Shown here in pieces: positions 1 through 6,841 of a stretch of DNA of 9,618 nt. The stretch is from Oxalobacteraceae bacterium (GTDB lineage: Bacteria; Pseudomonadota; Gammaproteobacteria; Burkholderiales; Burkholderiaceae_D): positions 1-9,618 of the forward strand of contig JAIXQV010000146.1 in NCBI GenBank assembly GCA_027485535.1, written 5' to 3'. Within the stretch, counting starts at the first letter, position 1. Every line of letters starts with the position of its first letter. The notes under the pieces were generated by a model. It saw nothing but the letters and a program-made list of their open reading frames with translations, searched no databases and was not told where the DNA came from. Made by a program: the position numbers and the translations under genes.

Positions 1-906
1 GAACTAGCTCCACGGACGCTCACGCTTCCGCCATTAATCTTCTCCGGCTTATACGAAACAATTCAGGCTGACAAAGGAAGTGCAGAAATATCACTACCGA
101 TGGGCCCAATTCAGATCGGAGGCATAGCAGAGCCTAATCACGAACTGGAATCTGCCGGCAAGCAGGTCGTTTTACCAAGAAATCACGCCCCGGAGAGCTG
201 GTTATCTAGCGATATGAACCCGGTTTACATGGGCCCATCACCCTCTTTACGCAATAGCCATTTTATCGGCGGCGGCTCCGACAAAACCACGCTCAGCTTT
301 CTACCCGATGATTTATCCCCGGCTGTCCTACAAAATTTAAGCCGAGAAAACTTGCAAAGGTTCGAGCAGATTCGCGATAGCTATACGACCGAAACACAAA
401 CCATCGAGATCAAAGAGAAAGATGGTAGCAAGGGTGGAAGAACCGTCGATGTCACCGTACGGAAATTCAATCGCCCAGACCCGAGCACTTATTTAACCAA
501 GGCCACAATTAATGAACATTTATCTGTGTTTCGCGACAAGCCCTGCCTTTTCCTCACACGCTATGCTTATGATAGCTTCTGCAAAAATGGAATCGGTCGT
601 AAAGACGGCCAGTTTTTAATTCCTAAAGACATCGGCGACAAAATAGAAAAGCTGCTTAGTAACAAGTCCACGTTCGGGGCCGGTGAGGCACAGTTAGGCA
701 TCCCTAGCGGTGCTTGGAAAAATCAGGAAATCATTCGGGTTACGGTCAATGAAATTCCAAACCTACGAATGGCTTCCGGCAATGAGGTCGGCGCCAATAA
801 CTACTGGATGCCGGGTGGCTACCTACCTAACGGATTACCAGAGGCCGTATGCGACCAAATTCCAAACGATAAAGTCACCATGAGTAGCTTCTTTCCTGCT
901 GACTAA
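1..906 (+). CDS. C-terminal part of a putative polymorphic toxin / secreted effector (5' end outside window)
   Basis: The frame is open from base 1 to the TAA at 904-906 (301 codons). The first ATG, at 100, has no ribosome binding site at normal distance: an AAGGAAG lies about 18 bases upstream. The gene therefore most likely begins left of the window. There is no signal peptide or clear membrane segment in the visible part. Counting from the ATG at 100, residues 1-90 are Gly/Pro/Ser-rich and linker-like, 95-125 are charged, and about 130-268 look like a compact domain. That domain contains NLRMASGNEVGANNYWMPGG followed by a G-x-PEAV motif. From memory, this NEVGAN / W-PGG / PEAV pattern recurs at the C-termini of polymorphic toxins (Rhs or contact-dependent type), but I cannot name a Pfam family or a reaction. 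A small gene follows 55 bases downstream, in the immunity position. Ten of 21 leucines after position 100 are TTA and G+C is low, unlike parE, which suggests transfer. Coding status is fairly sure; function is inference. Confidence 0.6.
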   Translation, partial: ELAPRTLTLPPLIFSGLYETIQADKGSAEISLPMGPIQIGGIAEPNHELESAGKQVVLPRNHAPESWLSSDMNPVYMGPSPSLRNSHFIGGGSDKTTLSFLPDDLSPAVLQNLSRENLQRFEQIRDSYTTETQTIEIKEKDGSKGGRTVDVTVRKFNRPDPSTYLTKATINEHLSVFRDKPCLFLTRYAYDSFCKNGIGRKDGQFLIPKDIGDKIEKLLSNKSTFGAGEAQLGIPSGAWKNQEIIRVTVNEIPNLRMASGNEVGANNYWMPGGYLPNGLPEAVCDQIPNDKVTMSSFFPAD

Positions 907-951
907 CAGCACCGACTCGCGCCAGATAGTCTGAAATTCTTTTATGCATAT

Positions 952-956
952 GGAGA
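952..956 (+). promoter_or_regulatory. Ribosome binding site deciding the start of the small gene
   Basis: GGAGA lies five bases before the ATG at 962. The two in-frame ATGs upstream, at 944 and 950, would put this motif inside the coding region and have no Shine-Dalgarno sequence of their own. The start at 962 is therefore preferred. Confidence 0.6.
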
Positions 957-961
957 ACGCA

Positions 962-1195
962 ATGGAAAACATCCTGCTTCATGAAAAAGCGTGGAGCTAC
1001 AAACTTTACAAAAACGGGGCGGACTATGTCCTTTCGGTTCCGTGTGGTAGCTCGGCGCTGTACGAAGTTGATATTCCAATTGATCAAGCAGTGGCTGAGG
1101 CTGGCTTACTTGATCCTGGCCTGCTAGATCTGCTGGCCACCTCAATTCGGCAGGATCCCGATGCCCACCTATCACACCCCATTTCCCTAAACTAG
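962..1195 (+). CDS. Small acidic protein, possible immunity partner of the upstream toxin-like gene
   Basis: A 77-residue protein starting MENILLHEKAW and ending at the TAG at 1193-1195. I do not recognise the family. It has no signal peptide or membrane segment, so it should be cytoplasmic. The N-terminal half (residues 1-38) alternates aromatic and polar residues (WSYKLYKNGADYVLSVPCG), as expected for a few beta strands. Residues 40-65 (DQAVAEAGLLDPGLLDLLATSI) look helical and are rich in Asp, Glu and Leu. Small size, net acidity, a good ribosome binding site and same-strand position 55 bases after the toxin-like gene are what one expects of an immunity gene. This is context only; no residue proves it. 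An overlapping opposite-strand frame of 97 codons (942-1235) is less convincing: it lacks a clear ribosome binding site and has poor protein-like composition. Confidence 0.6.
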   Translation: MENILLHEKAWSYKLYKNGADYVLSVPCGSSALYEVDIPIDQAVAEAGLLDPGLLDLLATSIRQDPDAHLSHPISLN

Positions 1196-1271
1196 CTTGG
1201 GGCTGTTTATCCCGCAATATCCCTAGCCCACCCAATCCTTTCTCTGTCGATTTCCCTGCGATCAGGCTGGT

Positions 1272-1298
1272 GCTCGTGAGCGATTTTCGCTCTCGGGC
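1272..1298. other. Strong imperfect hairpin in the parE upstream region
   Basis: The arms GCTCG-T-GAGCGA (1272-1283) and TCGCTC-T-CGGGC (1287-1298) pair with a TTT loop, giving six uninterrupted inner pairs, one T-T mismatch and five outer pairs including one G-T. No T-run follows on either strand, so it is not a standard intrinsic terminator. It lies 112 bases before the parE start and about 77 bases after the small gene. It could end the upstream transcript by another route, act in the parE leader, or be a binding site. Confidence 0.4.
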
Positions 1299-1311
1299 AA
1301 ATGCCTGCGGG

Positions 1312-1350
1312 TTGCCTTTGCGCGCCGCTCTCGCCGATATTCATTAGAAT
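1312..1350 (+). promoter_or_regulatory. Weak candidate sigma-70 promoter for parE-parC
   Basis: TTGCCT at 1312-1317 could serve as a -35 box with GATATT at 1336-1341 as -10 (18-base spacer). TAGAAT at 1345-1350 is the better -10 match but lacks a -35 box at normal spacing. The region is the only sizeable gap upstream of parE, so a promoter is expected somewhere between 1196 and 1409. The exact boxes are uncertain. Confidence 0.25.
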
Positions 1351-1369
1351 GCAACAGTTTTTGCGCGCC
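1317..1369 (+). repeat. Two direct copies of TTTGCGCGCC flanking the candidate -10 region
   Basis: TTTGCGCGCC occurs at 1317-1326 and again at 1360-1369, 43 bases apart start to start (about four helical turns). The core GCGCGC is self-complementary. The copies bracket the candidate -10 hexamers, which is compatible with an operator pair, but a GC-rich 10-mer could also recur by chance. Confidence 0.3.
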
Positions 1370-1409
1370 CGAGTGGCATCTCTTAGCAAACAGGCATTCG
1401 ATATCCAGC

Positions 1410-3401
1410 ATGGCAACCCGAAAAAGCGACTACAGCGAATCATCAATCCGCGTCCTCAAAGGCCTTGAGCCGGTCAAGCAGCGGCCAGGTATGTACACCC
1501 GTACCGAAAACCCGCTGCACATCATTCAGGAAGTGATCGATAACGCCTCGGACGAAGCGCTCGGTGGCTACTGCAAGCATATCGAAGTTACCTTGAATAC
1601 CGACGGTAGCGTCAGCGTCGAGGATGATGGTCGCGGAATTCCGGTCGGCTTGCACCCGGAAGAGAAGGTGCCGACGGTTGAAATTGTTTTCACGCGTTTG
1701 CATGCCGGTGGCAAATTCGACAAAGGCTCTGGCGGTGCGTATGCGTTCTCCGGTGGCTTGCACGGGGTCGGCGTATCGGTCACGAATGCGCTGTCGTCGA
1801 AGCTGGAGATCACCGTCTGGCGCAAGGATGACAAAGGCCAGGGTGTGCATACGCTTCAATTTGCCAATGGTGATGTAGTACAGAAGCTGAAGTCACGCGC
1901 TGCTGGCAAGGATGATAAAAAAGGCGGCACCCGGGTCACAGCTTGGCCCAACCCTAAGTATTTCGATTCACCACAGATTCCGCTCGGCGAGCTACAACGC
2001 CTGCTGCGCTCCAAGGCAGTGCTTCTACCCGGCGTTAAAGTCACACTCACCCACGCAAAAACTGGCGAGACACAATCTTGGCTGTATGAGCAAGGCCTGC
2101 GCGGTTACTTGAATGAGGCGCTCTCGCAAAGTGGTGGCGGTAACTTACTGATTCCTTTTTTCGAGGGTGAGCAATATGCCACCGCAGACGCCGATGGCTT
2201 TGCCGAGGGCGAAGGCGCGGCTTGGGTAGTGGCGTGGACCGAGGAAGGCAATGTAGTGCGCGAGTCTTACGTCAATCTGATACCGACGCCGGCTGGTGGC
2301 ACGCACGAATCCGGCTTGCGCGAGGGCTTGTTCGGCGCAGTGAAGAGCTTTGTTGAATTGCACTCGCTGCTGCCCAAGGGCGTGAAATTGTTACCCGAAG
2401 ATGTGTTCGCGCGTACCTCGTTCGTGCTGTCTGCGAAGGTGCTTGATCCACAGTTTCAAGGGCAGATCAAAGAAAAGCTCAACTCACGCGATGCGGTTCG
2501 CCTGGTCGCTGGTTATGCACGCGGCGCACTCGAGCTGTGGCTGAACCAGCACGTTGATTACGGGCGCAAACTGGCCGAGCTCGTCATCCGCCAAGCACAG
2601 AGCCGTCTGAAATCTGCGCAGAAAGTCGAGAAACGTAAGTCATCGGGTGTCGCCGTGTTACCCGGTAAGCTGACAGATTGTGAATCGACCGACATCACAC
2701 GCAATGAGATTTTTTTGGTCGAAGGTGATTCTGCAGGTGGCTCAGCCAAGATGGGGCGCGATAAAGAATTTCAAGCGATCCTGCCATTGCGCGGCAAGGT
2801 ACTGAATGCTTGGGAAACCGAGCGCGATCGACTATTTGCCAATAACGAGATTCACGACATCGCCGTTGCCATCGGTGTCGATCCACACGGTAAAAACGAC
2901 AATCCTGATCTTTCAAATCTGCGCTACGGCCGGATCTGTATCTTGTCCGATGCAGATGTCGATGGCTCGCATATTCAGGTACTACTGCTCACGCTGTTCT
3001 TCAAGCATTTTCCGAAGCTGATCGAGCACGGGCACATTCACATTGCACGTCCACCGCTCTATCGAGTAGATGCGCCTGCGCGCGGTAAAAAGCCAGCGCA
3101 AAAGATTTATGCACTCGATAGTGGGGAACTAGAAGCGGTCGAAGATAAGCTACGTAAAGACGGTGTCAAAGACGGCGCTTGGAATATTGCTCGCTTCAAG
3201 GGCTTGGGCGAGATGAGCGCGGATCAGTTGTGGGAAACCACTATGAATCCGGATACTCGTCGTCTGCTGCCTGTGGCCTTGGGTGAGCTGGATATGAAAG
3301 CATCTGAGCAGCGCTTCACCATGTTAATGGGTAAAGGTGAAGCAGCGGCCCGTCGAGCATGGCTAGAAGAGCATGGCAATGAAGTCGAGGCTGACATTTA
3401 A
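1410..3401 (+). CDS. parE: DNA topoisomerase IV subunit B (ATPase subunit)
   Basis: ParE is the ATP-hydrolysing half of the ParC2-ParE2 type IIA topoisomerase, which unlinks daughter chromosomes and relaxes supercoils. The 663-residue length is slightly above the ~630 of E. coli ParE. The N-terminal GHKL ATPase shows EVIDNASDEA at 41-50 (catalytic Glu41, Mg-binding Asn45), DDGRGIP at 72-78 and GGLHGVG at 115-121. A transducer domain follows to about residue 390, with its ATP-contact lysine at Lys354 in a QIKEKL loop. The TOPRIM domain has EGDSAGG at 438-444 (Glu438), PLRGK at 459-463 and the metal-binding DADVDG at 514-519. The C-terminal RFKGLGEM is at 595-602. It reads as ParE rather than GyrB: it lacks the long GyrB insertion of gammaproteobacteria, matches ParE wording (QRPGMYT, YAFSGGLHGVG) and is followed by parC. 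The ATG at 1410 has only a weak, distant AGG upstream, but the next in-frame Met is residue 28, inside the conserved RPGMYT, so this start stands. Confidence 0.96.
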   Translation: MATRKSDYSESSIRVLKGLEPVKQRPGMYTRTENPLHIIQEVIDNASDEALGGYCKHIEVTLNTDGSVSVEDDGRGIPVGLHPEEKVPTVEIVFTRLHAGGKFDKGSGGAYAFSGGLHGVGVSVTNALSSKLEITVWRKDDKGQGVHTLQFANGDVVQKLKSRAAGKDDKKGGTRVTAWPNPKYFDSPQIPLGELQRLLRSKAVLLPGVKVTLTHAKTGETQSWLYEQGLRGYLNEALSQSGGGNLLIPFFEGEQYATADADGFAEGEGAAWVVAWTEEGNVVRESYVNLIPTPAGGTHESGLREGLFGAVKSFVELHSLLPKGVKLLPEDVFARTSFVLSAKVLDPQFQGQIKEKLNSRDAVRLVAGYARGALELWLNQHVDYGRKLAELVIRQAQSRLKSAQKVEKRKSSGVAVLPGKLTDCESTDITRNEIFLVEGDSAGGSAKMGRDKEFQAILPLRGKVLNAWETERDRLFANNEIHDIAVAIGVDPHGKNDNPDLSNLRYGRICILSDADVDGSHIQVLLLTLFFKHFPKLIEHGHIHIARPPLYRVDAPARGKKPAQKIYALDSGELEAVEDKLRKDGVKDGAWNIARFKGLGEMSADQLWETTMNPDTRRLLPVALGELDMKASEQRFTMLMGKGEAAARRAWLEEHGNEVEADI

Positions 3402-3424
3402 AGTCTCCAGCACAATAAGATCCT

Positions 3425-5740
3425 ATGACTGACCAAACTAACCTATTCGAATCCGCCACTGACGATAGTGGTGAATCGCTCACCCTCGCTACCTTTGCCG
3501 AGCGCGCTTATCTCGATTACGCAATTTCAGTGGTCAAAGGGCGCGCACTGCCCGATGTGTGCGATGGACAAAAGCCTGTGCAGCGTCGCATCCTGTACGC
3601 GATGGATCAGCTGCGACTCGACCCGACTGCAAAGCCGCGAAAGTCAGCCGCCGTCGTGGGCGATGTACTCGGTAAGCTGCATCCTCATGGTGACCAATCG
3701 GTCTACGACGCGATGGTACGGATGGCGCAGAATTTCGCGTTGCGCTACCCACTGGTTGATGGCCATGGCAACTTTGGCTCACGTGATGGCGATGGCGCAG
3801 CAGCGATGCGCTACACGGAAGCGCGGCTGACGCCGATCTCTCAGCTACTGCTGGATGAGATCGACATGGGCACGGTGGATTTTGTACCAAACTACGATGG
3901 CTCAAGTGAAGAGCCCAAACTGCTGCCGGCACGACTACCGTTCGTCCTGCTGAATGGCGCATCCGGTATTGCCGTTGGCCTCGCGACGGAAATCCCGTCG
4001 CATAATCTGACTGAAGTAGCAGAAGCTGCGGTCGCACTCATCAAGAATCCCAAGCTATCGCATGAATCTTTGATGGCGCTGATTCCCGGACCAGACTTCC
4101 CCGGCGGCGGGCAGATCATCACGCCACCGGCGCAGATCAGCGAGATTTATAAAGCCGGGCGCGGCAGTGTCAAAGTTCGCGCGCGTTGGAAGATTGAAGA
4201 TCTCGCACGCGGCCAGTGGCAACTGATCGTCACTGAGCTGCCGCCAGGGACATCGGCGCAAAAAATTCTGGAAGAAATCGAAGAGCTGACCAACCCCAAG
4301 GTCAAACTGGGCAAGAAGAGTCTCACCCCGGAACAACTCGCTACCAAGCAAACCATTCTCGGCGTACTGGATACAGTGCGCGATGAGTCCGGACGCGAAG
4401 CACCGGTGCGCTTGGTGTTTGAGCCGAAGTCAAAAAATCAGGATCAGGAAGAATTCAGCAATTTGCTACTGGCGCATACCTCGCTCGAGAATAATGCCGC
4501 CATTAACCTGGTGATGATCGGCGCGGATGGGCGTCCACGGCAAAAAGGTCTCGGCGACATTCTGCGTGAATGGATAGGCTTCCGATTCGATACCGTTACG
4601 CGGCGCACACAACATCGTCTGGGCAAAGTCGATGACCGCATTCATATTCTTGAGGGCCGCGAAGCGGTCCTGCTGAATATCGATAAGGTGATCAAGATTA
4701 TTCGCGAGTCAGACGAGCCTAAACCGGCGCTCATGAAAGCCTTCAAGCTGTCGGATAGACAGGCCGAGGATATTCTTGAGATTCGCTTGCGACAGCTGGC
4801 GCGACTCGAAGCCATCAAGATTCAGCAAGAGTTGGCTGAGCTACGCAAAGAGCGTGTGGTTCTACAAGATCTGCTAGACCAGCCTGCCTCCATGAAAAAG
4901 CTGCTGGTGAAAGAAATTGAGAGCGACGCAAAACAATATGGTGATAAACGACGTACCTTGATCGAGGAAGCGGAGCGCGCAGTAGCCGAGCAAAAACTGA
5001 TCGATGAACCAGTCACTGTCGTGATCTCGCAAAAAGGTTGGGTACGCTCGCGCCAAGGTCACGGTCACGATGCGCAGCAATTCACCTTTAAATCAGGCGA
5101 TGCACTCTACGCGGCCTTTGAGTGCCGCACGGTCGATACCCTGCTCGCGTTTGGCTCCAATGGTCGGGTGTACTCGGTCGCAGCCGCGCAACTACCGGGC
5201 GCGCGGGGTGACGGTGTGCCGGTGACAACGCTGGTCGAGCTTGAGTCCGGAACGCGGTTGTTGCATTACTTTGCGGGTGCTGCCAACACATCGCTCTTGC
5301 TATCCTCAACTGCGGCGTTTGGATTCTCTGCCAAAGCAGGCGATATGGTGTCCAGACAAAAAGGCGGGAAATCCTTCATGACGATGGATGAAGGCGATGA
5401 GCCGCTCATGCCACGCATCATCGCTGCCAACGCAAGCGCTGTCGCCTGCCTATCTGAACGCGGAAGACTATTGGTATTCGGTTTGGCTGATATCAAACAT
5501 CAGCCGGGCGGTGGTCGTGGTGTCACGCTAATGGAACTGGATGAGAAAGAACGACTTTTAGCAGCTGAGCCCATTAGTCAAAAAGGTGTGCGTGTGATCG
5601 GCACTGGTCAACGTAGCGGAAAGGCGCAGGAAACTAATCTTTCGGGCGCTGATCTGACGCACCATATCGGCAAGCGTGCACGCAAAGGTAAATTGCTGGC
5701 ATCGCGCATGAAAGCCAGTCACCTGGTATCGCTCAGCTGA
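3425..5740 (+). CDS. parC: DNA topoisomerase IV subunit A (DNA breakage-reunion subunit)
   Basis: ParC makes and reseals the double-strand break during chromosome decatenation, working with ParE encoded 23 bases upstream. The 771-residue length is typical. Domains: winged-helix/breakage domain (about 23-340) with KPVQRRILYAM at 50-60, HPHGDQSVYDAM at 86-97 and the catalytic tyrosine Tyr130 in AAMRYTEARL. The DNA-bending isoleucine is probably Ile182 in GASGIAVG. The coiled-coil gate spans about 390-520 with DILEIRLRQLARLE at 449-462. The C-terminal beta-pinwheel (about 528-770) shows blade turns GWVRSRQG, GRVYSVAAAQLPG, GFSAKAGDMV and GRLLVFGLADIK. No true GyrA box is present; RQKGGKS at 644-650 is a degenerate version, as expected for ParC. 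At the two main quinolone-resistance positions (E. coli Ser80 and Glu84) this protein has Gln91 and Asp95. The ribosome binding site is weak (AAGA at 3417-3420), consistent with translation following parE. Confidence 0.96.
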   Translation: MTDQTNLFESATDDSGESLTLATFAERAYLDYAISVVKGRALPDVCDGQKPVQRRILYAMDQLRLDPTAKPRKSAAVVGDVLGKLHPHGDQSVYDAMVRMAQNFALRYPLVDGHGNFGSRDGDGAAAMRYTEARLTPISQLLLDEIDMGTVDFVPNYDGSSEEPKLLPARLPFVLLNGASGIAVGLATEIPSHNLTEVAEAAVALIKNPKLSHESLMALIPGPDFPGGGQIITPPAQISEIYKAGRGSVKVRARWKIEDLARGQWQLIVTELPPGTSAQKILEEIEELTNPKVKLGKKSLTPEQLATKQTILGVLDTVRDESGREAPVRLVFEPKSKNQDQEEFSNLLLAHTSLENNAAINLVMIGADGRPRQKGLGDILREWIGFRFDTVTRRTQHRLGKVDDRIHILEGREAVLLNIDKVIKIIRESDEPKPALMKAFKLSDRQAEDILEIRLRQLARLEAIKIQQELAELRKERVVLQDLLDQPASMKKLLVKEIESDAKQYGDKRRTLIEEAERAVAEQKLIDEPVTVVISQKGWVRSRQGHGHDAQQFTFKSGDALYAAFECRTVDTLLAFGSNGRVYSVAAAQLPGARGDGVPVTTLVELESGTRLLHYFAGAANTSLLLSSTAAFGFSAKAGDMVSRQKGGKSFMTMDEGDEPLMPRIIAANASAVACLSERGRLLVFGLADIKHQPGGGRGVTLMELDEKERLLAAEPISQKGVRVIGTGQRSGKAQETNLSGADLTHHIGKRARKGKLLASRMKASHLVSLS

Positions 5741-5756
5741 TGACCCTCGCGTGAAC

Positions 5757-6824
5757 TCAGGAGCTTGGCGTTGGCAAGGCCGATGCCAACCTCTCCTTCA
5801 GCTGTTCAATGTTCTTGCAATCGTGGCCGAGAACTATACGCAACGCGCCTCTCTGCTCGGTGTTTGGCCGAAAATGCGTGCTAATACCTAACATGCTTGA
5901 AAAACGCCGGGCATCTTCGGCATGATGTGGCAAGTATTCAATCCGGGTCACGCCGACGCTGTAGTGTTTGTAATTCGCCGTTCTGACCACACGCCAATGA
6001 TCGACGGGCAGTGAAGCGCCCATCTGTTTCGCCAAACCACTGACACCGTTACCATTGACCAGCTCGATTGACAGCACTGGACCATCGATGAACTTGGCCA
6101 GGACACTTCGCTGTGCATCCAGTAATGATGTCGCTATCAATTCAGAATTTCTTTCCAATCGCTTGGATATTTTGGATGAGTCCGATGATGCTAATGAGGC
6201 GGGGGCGGAGGCGGAGGCGGATGTCGATACTGATATCGGGTAGCGAAGCGCGTAGGTTGATGGGCCTGTCGCCTCGATCAGGTTTTCGAGGGATCCGGTA
6301 ACAGGCGATAAAGCTGCCTTACCGACCGGTTCAGTTTCGCTCGATGCATTCAGCTTATTTTCAAGCGCCTGCAATCGGCTACGATTACCCTCGTGATACG
6401 GATCAATATTCAATGCCTGCTGCAAGGCGTCACGCGCCTCCGTATTTCGCCCGCGAAGCTGAAGCGCATACGCCAGATTCGAGTACACATGCGGAGCCGG
6501 ATGATCGTTGGCTAGTTGTTCTAGTAGCACAATCGCGTTATCAAGATCGCCGCTCATCCCCAGTAATGCCGCCATACCATTCTTGGCCTCGGCGTGTGTC
6601 GGGTCGAGTGACAATGCGCTGTTATAGGCTTGCTTGGCTTCACCATACTGTCCCGCCCGATGCAATTGCTTACCACGCTCATATTCACTCTGAGCGCTTT
6701 TCACTAACCGTAGTTGCGCCTGAGGGCTAGAATCAAACAGACTACTCATACTGGGGAAGATAGAGCAACCCAATAGTAGTGGCCCACAAAGTGATAGCGT
6801 GACACCCGTCTTTGTATTCACCAT
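5757..6824 (-). CDS. TPR lipoprotein with LytR_C-like C-terminal domain, tad locus (TadD-like)
   Basis: A 355-residue probable lipoprotein. The short N-terminal signal ends in the lipobox LLGC with Cys20 as lipidation site, so it is likely anchored in the outer membrane facing the periplasm. Three TPR units follow: about 44-77 (AGQYGEAKQAYNSALSLDP), 78-110 and 111-144 (RGRNTEARDALQQALNIDP). A low-complexity Ser/Ala linker spans about 197-217. Residues about 249-335 resemble the LytR_C domain: LSIELVNGNGVSGLAKQMG, then WRVVRTANY, VTRIEYLPHHAEDARRFSSML and ALRIVLGHD. TPR lipoproteins (TadD) sit at this place in Tad loci and are thought to aid secretin or pilus assembly; the LytR_C role is unknown. 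It follows tadC by 17 bases. AAAGGAG at 6828-6834 lies three bases before the ATG, so the GTG next to it is a possible alternative start. It converges on parC with 16 bases between stops. Confidence 0.85.
   Translation of the reverse strand: MVNTKTGVTLSLCGPLLLGCSIFPSMSSLFDSSPQAQLRLVKSAQSEYERGKQLHRAGQYGEAKQAYNSALSLDPTHAEAKNGMAALLGMSGDLDNAIVLLEQLANDHPAPHVYSNLAYALQLRGRNTEARDALQQALNIDPYHEGNRSRLQALENKLNASSETEPVGKAALSPVTGSLENLIEATGPSTYALRYPISVSTSASASAPASLASSDSSKISKRLERNSELIATSLLDAQRSVLAKFIDGPVLSIELVNGNGVSGLAKQMGASLPVDHWRVVRTANYKHYSVGVTRIEYLPHHAEDARRFSSMLGISTHFRPNTEQRGALRIVLGHDCKNIEQLKERLASALPTPSS
5770..5790. other. Perfect 7-bp hairpin at the parC / tad operon convergence
   Basis: GTTGGCA (5770-5776) and TGCCAAC (5784-5790) pair exactly around a seven-base loop AGGCCGA. 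It starts 29 bases after the parC stop and lies inside the last codons of the opposing lipoprotein gene. Neither strand has a clear T-run after the stem, so a role as terminator is only possible, not shown. Confidence 0.25.
6196..6219 (+). repeat. Short tandem repeat, four units of GAGGCG, coding for the Ala-Ser linker
   Basis: Four consecutive six-base units read GAGGCG, GGGGCG, GAGGCG, GAGGCG on the + strand. On the minus strand they encode alternating Ala and Ser (one Pro) in the linker of the TPR lipoprotein. Gain or loss of units would keep the reading frame and change only the linker length. Confidence 0.7.
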
Positions 6825-6841
6825 TTGCTCCTTTAACTGCG

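Noticed and set aside
100..906. ATG at 100 as the true start of the left-end gene (268 residues)
   Set aside because: The frame is open to base 1 and the upstream codons read as plausible protein. The only purine-rich motif is about 18 bases away, too far for a normal ribosome binding site.
942..1235. Opposite-strand frame of 97 codons over the small gene
   Set aside because: It overlaps the better supported + strand gene, has no evident ribosome binding site, and its product has a frame-shadow composition.
1443..1859. Opposite-strand frame of 138 codons inside parE
   Set aside because: It lies wholly within a well conserved parE coding region and resembles no known protein.
3534..4037. Opposite-strand frame of 167 codons inside parC
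   Set aside because: It is antisense to the most conserved part of ParC; the product is rich in Arg, His and Ser, as shadows usually are.
1410..5740. Reading the pair as gyrB-gyrA instead of parE-parC
   Set aside because: The A subunit lacks an intact GyrA box (only RQKGGKS), both proteins match topoisomerase IV wording and length, and parE-parC adjacency is common while gyrB usually sits near dnaN or recF.
6344..6730. Plus-strand frame of 128 codons over the TPR region
   Set aside because: It is antisense to clear TPR units of the lipoprotein gene and has no ribosome binding site or recognisable motif.
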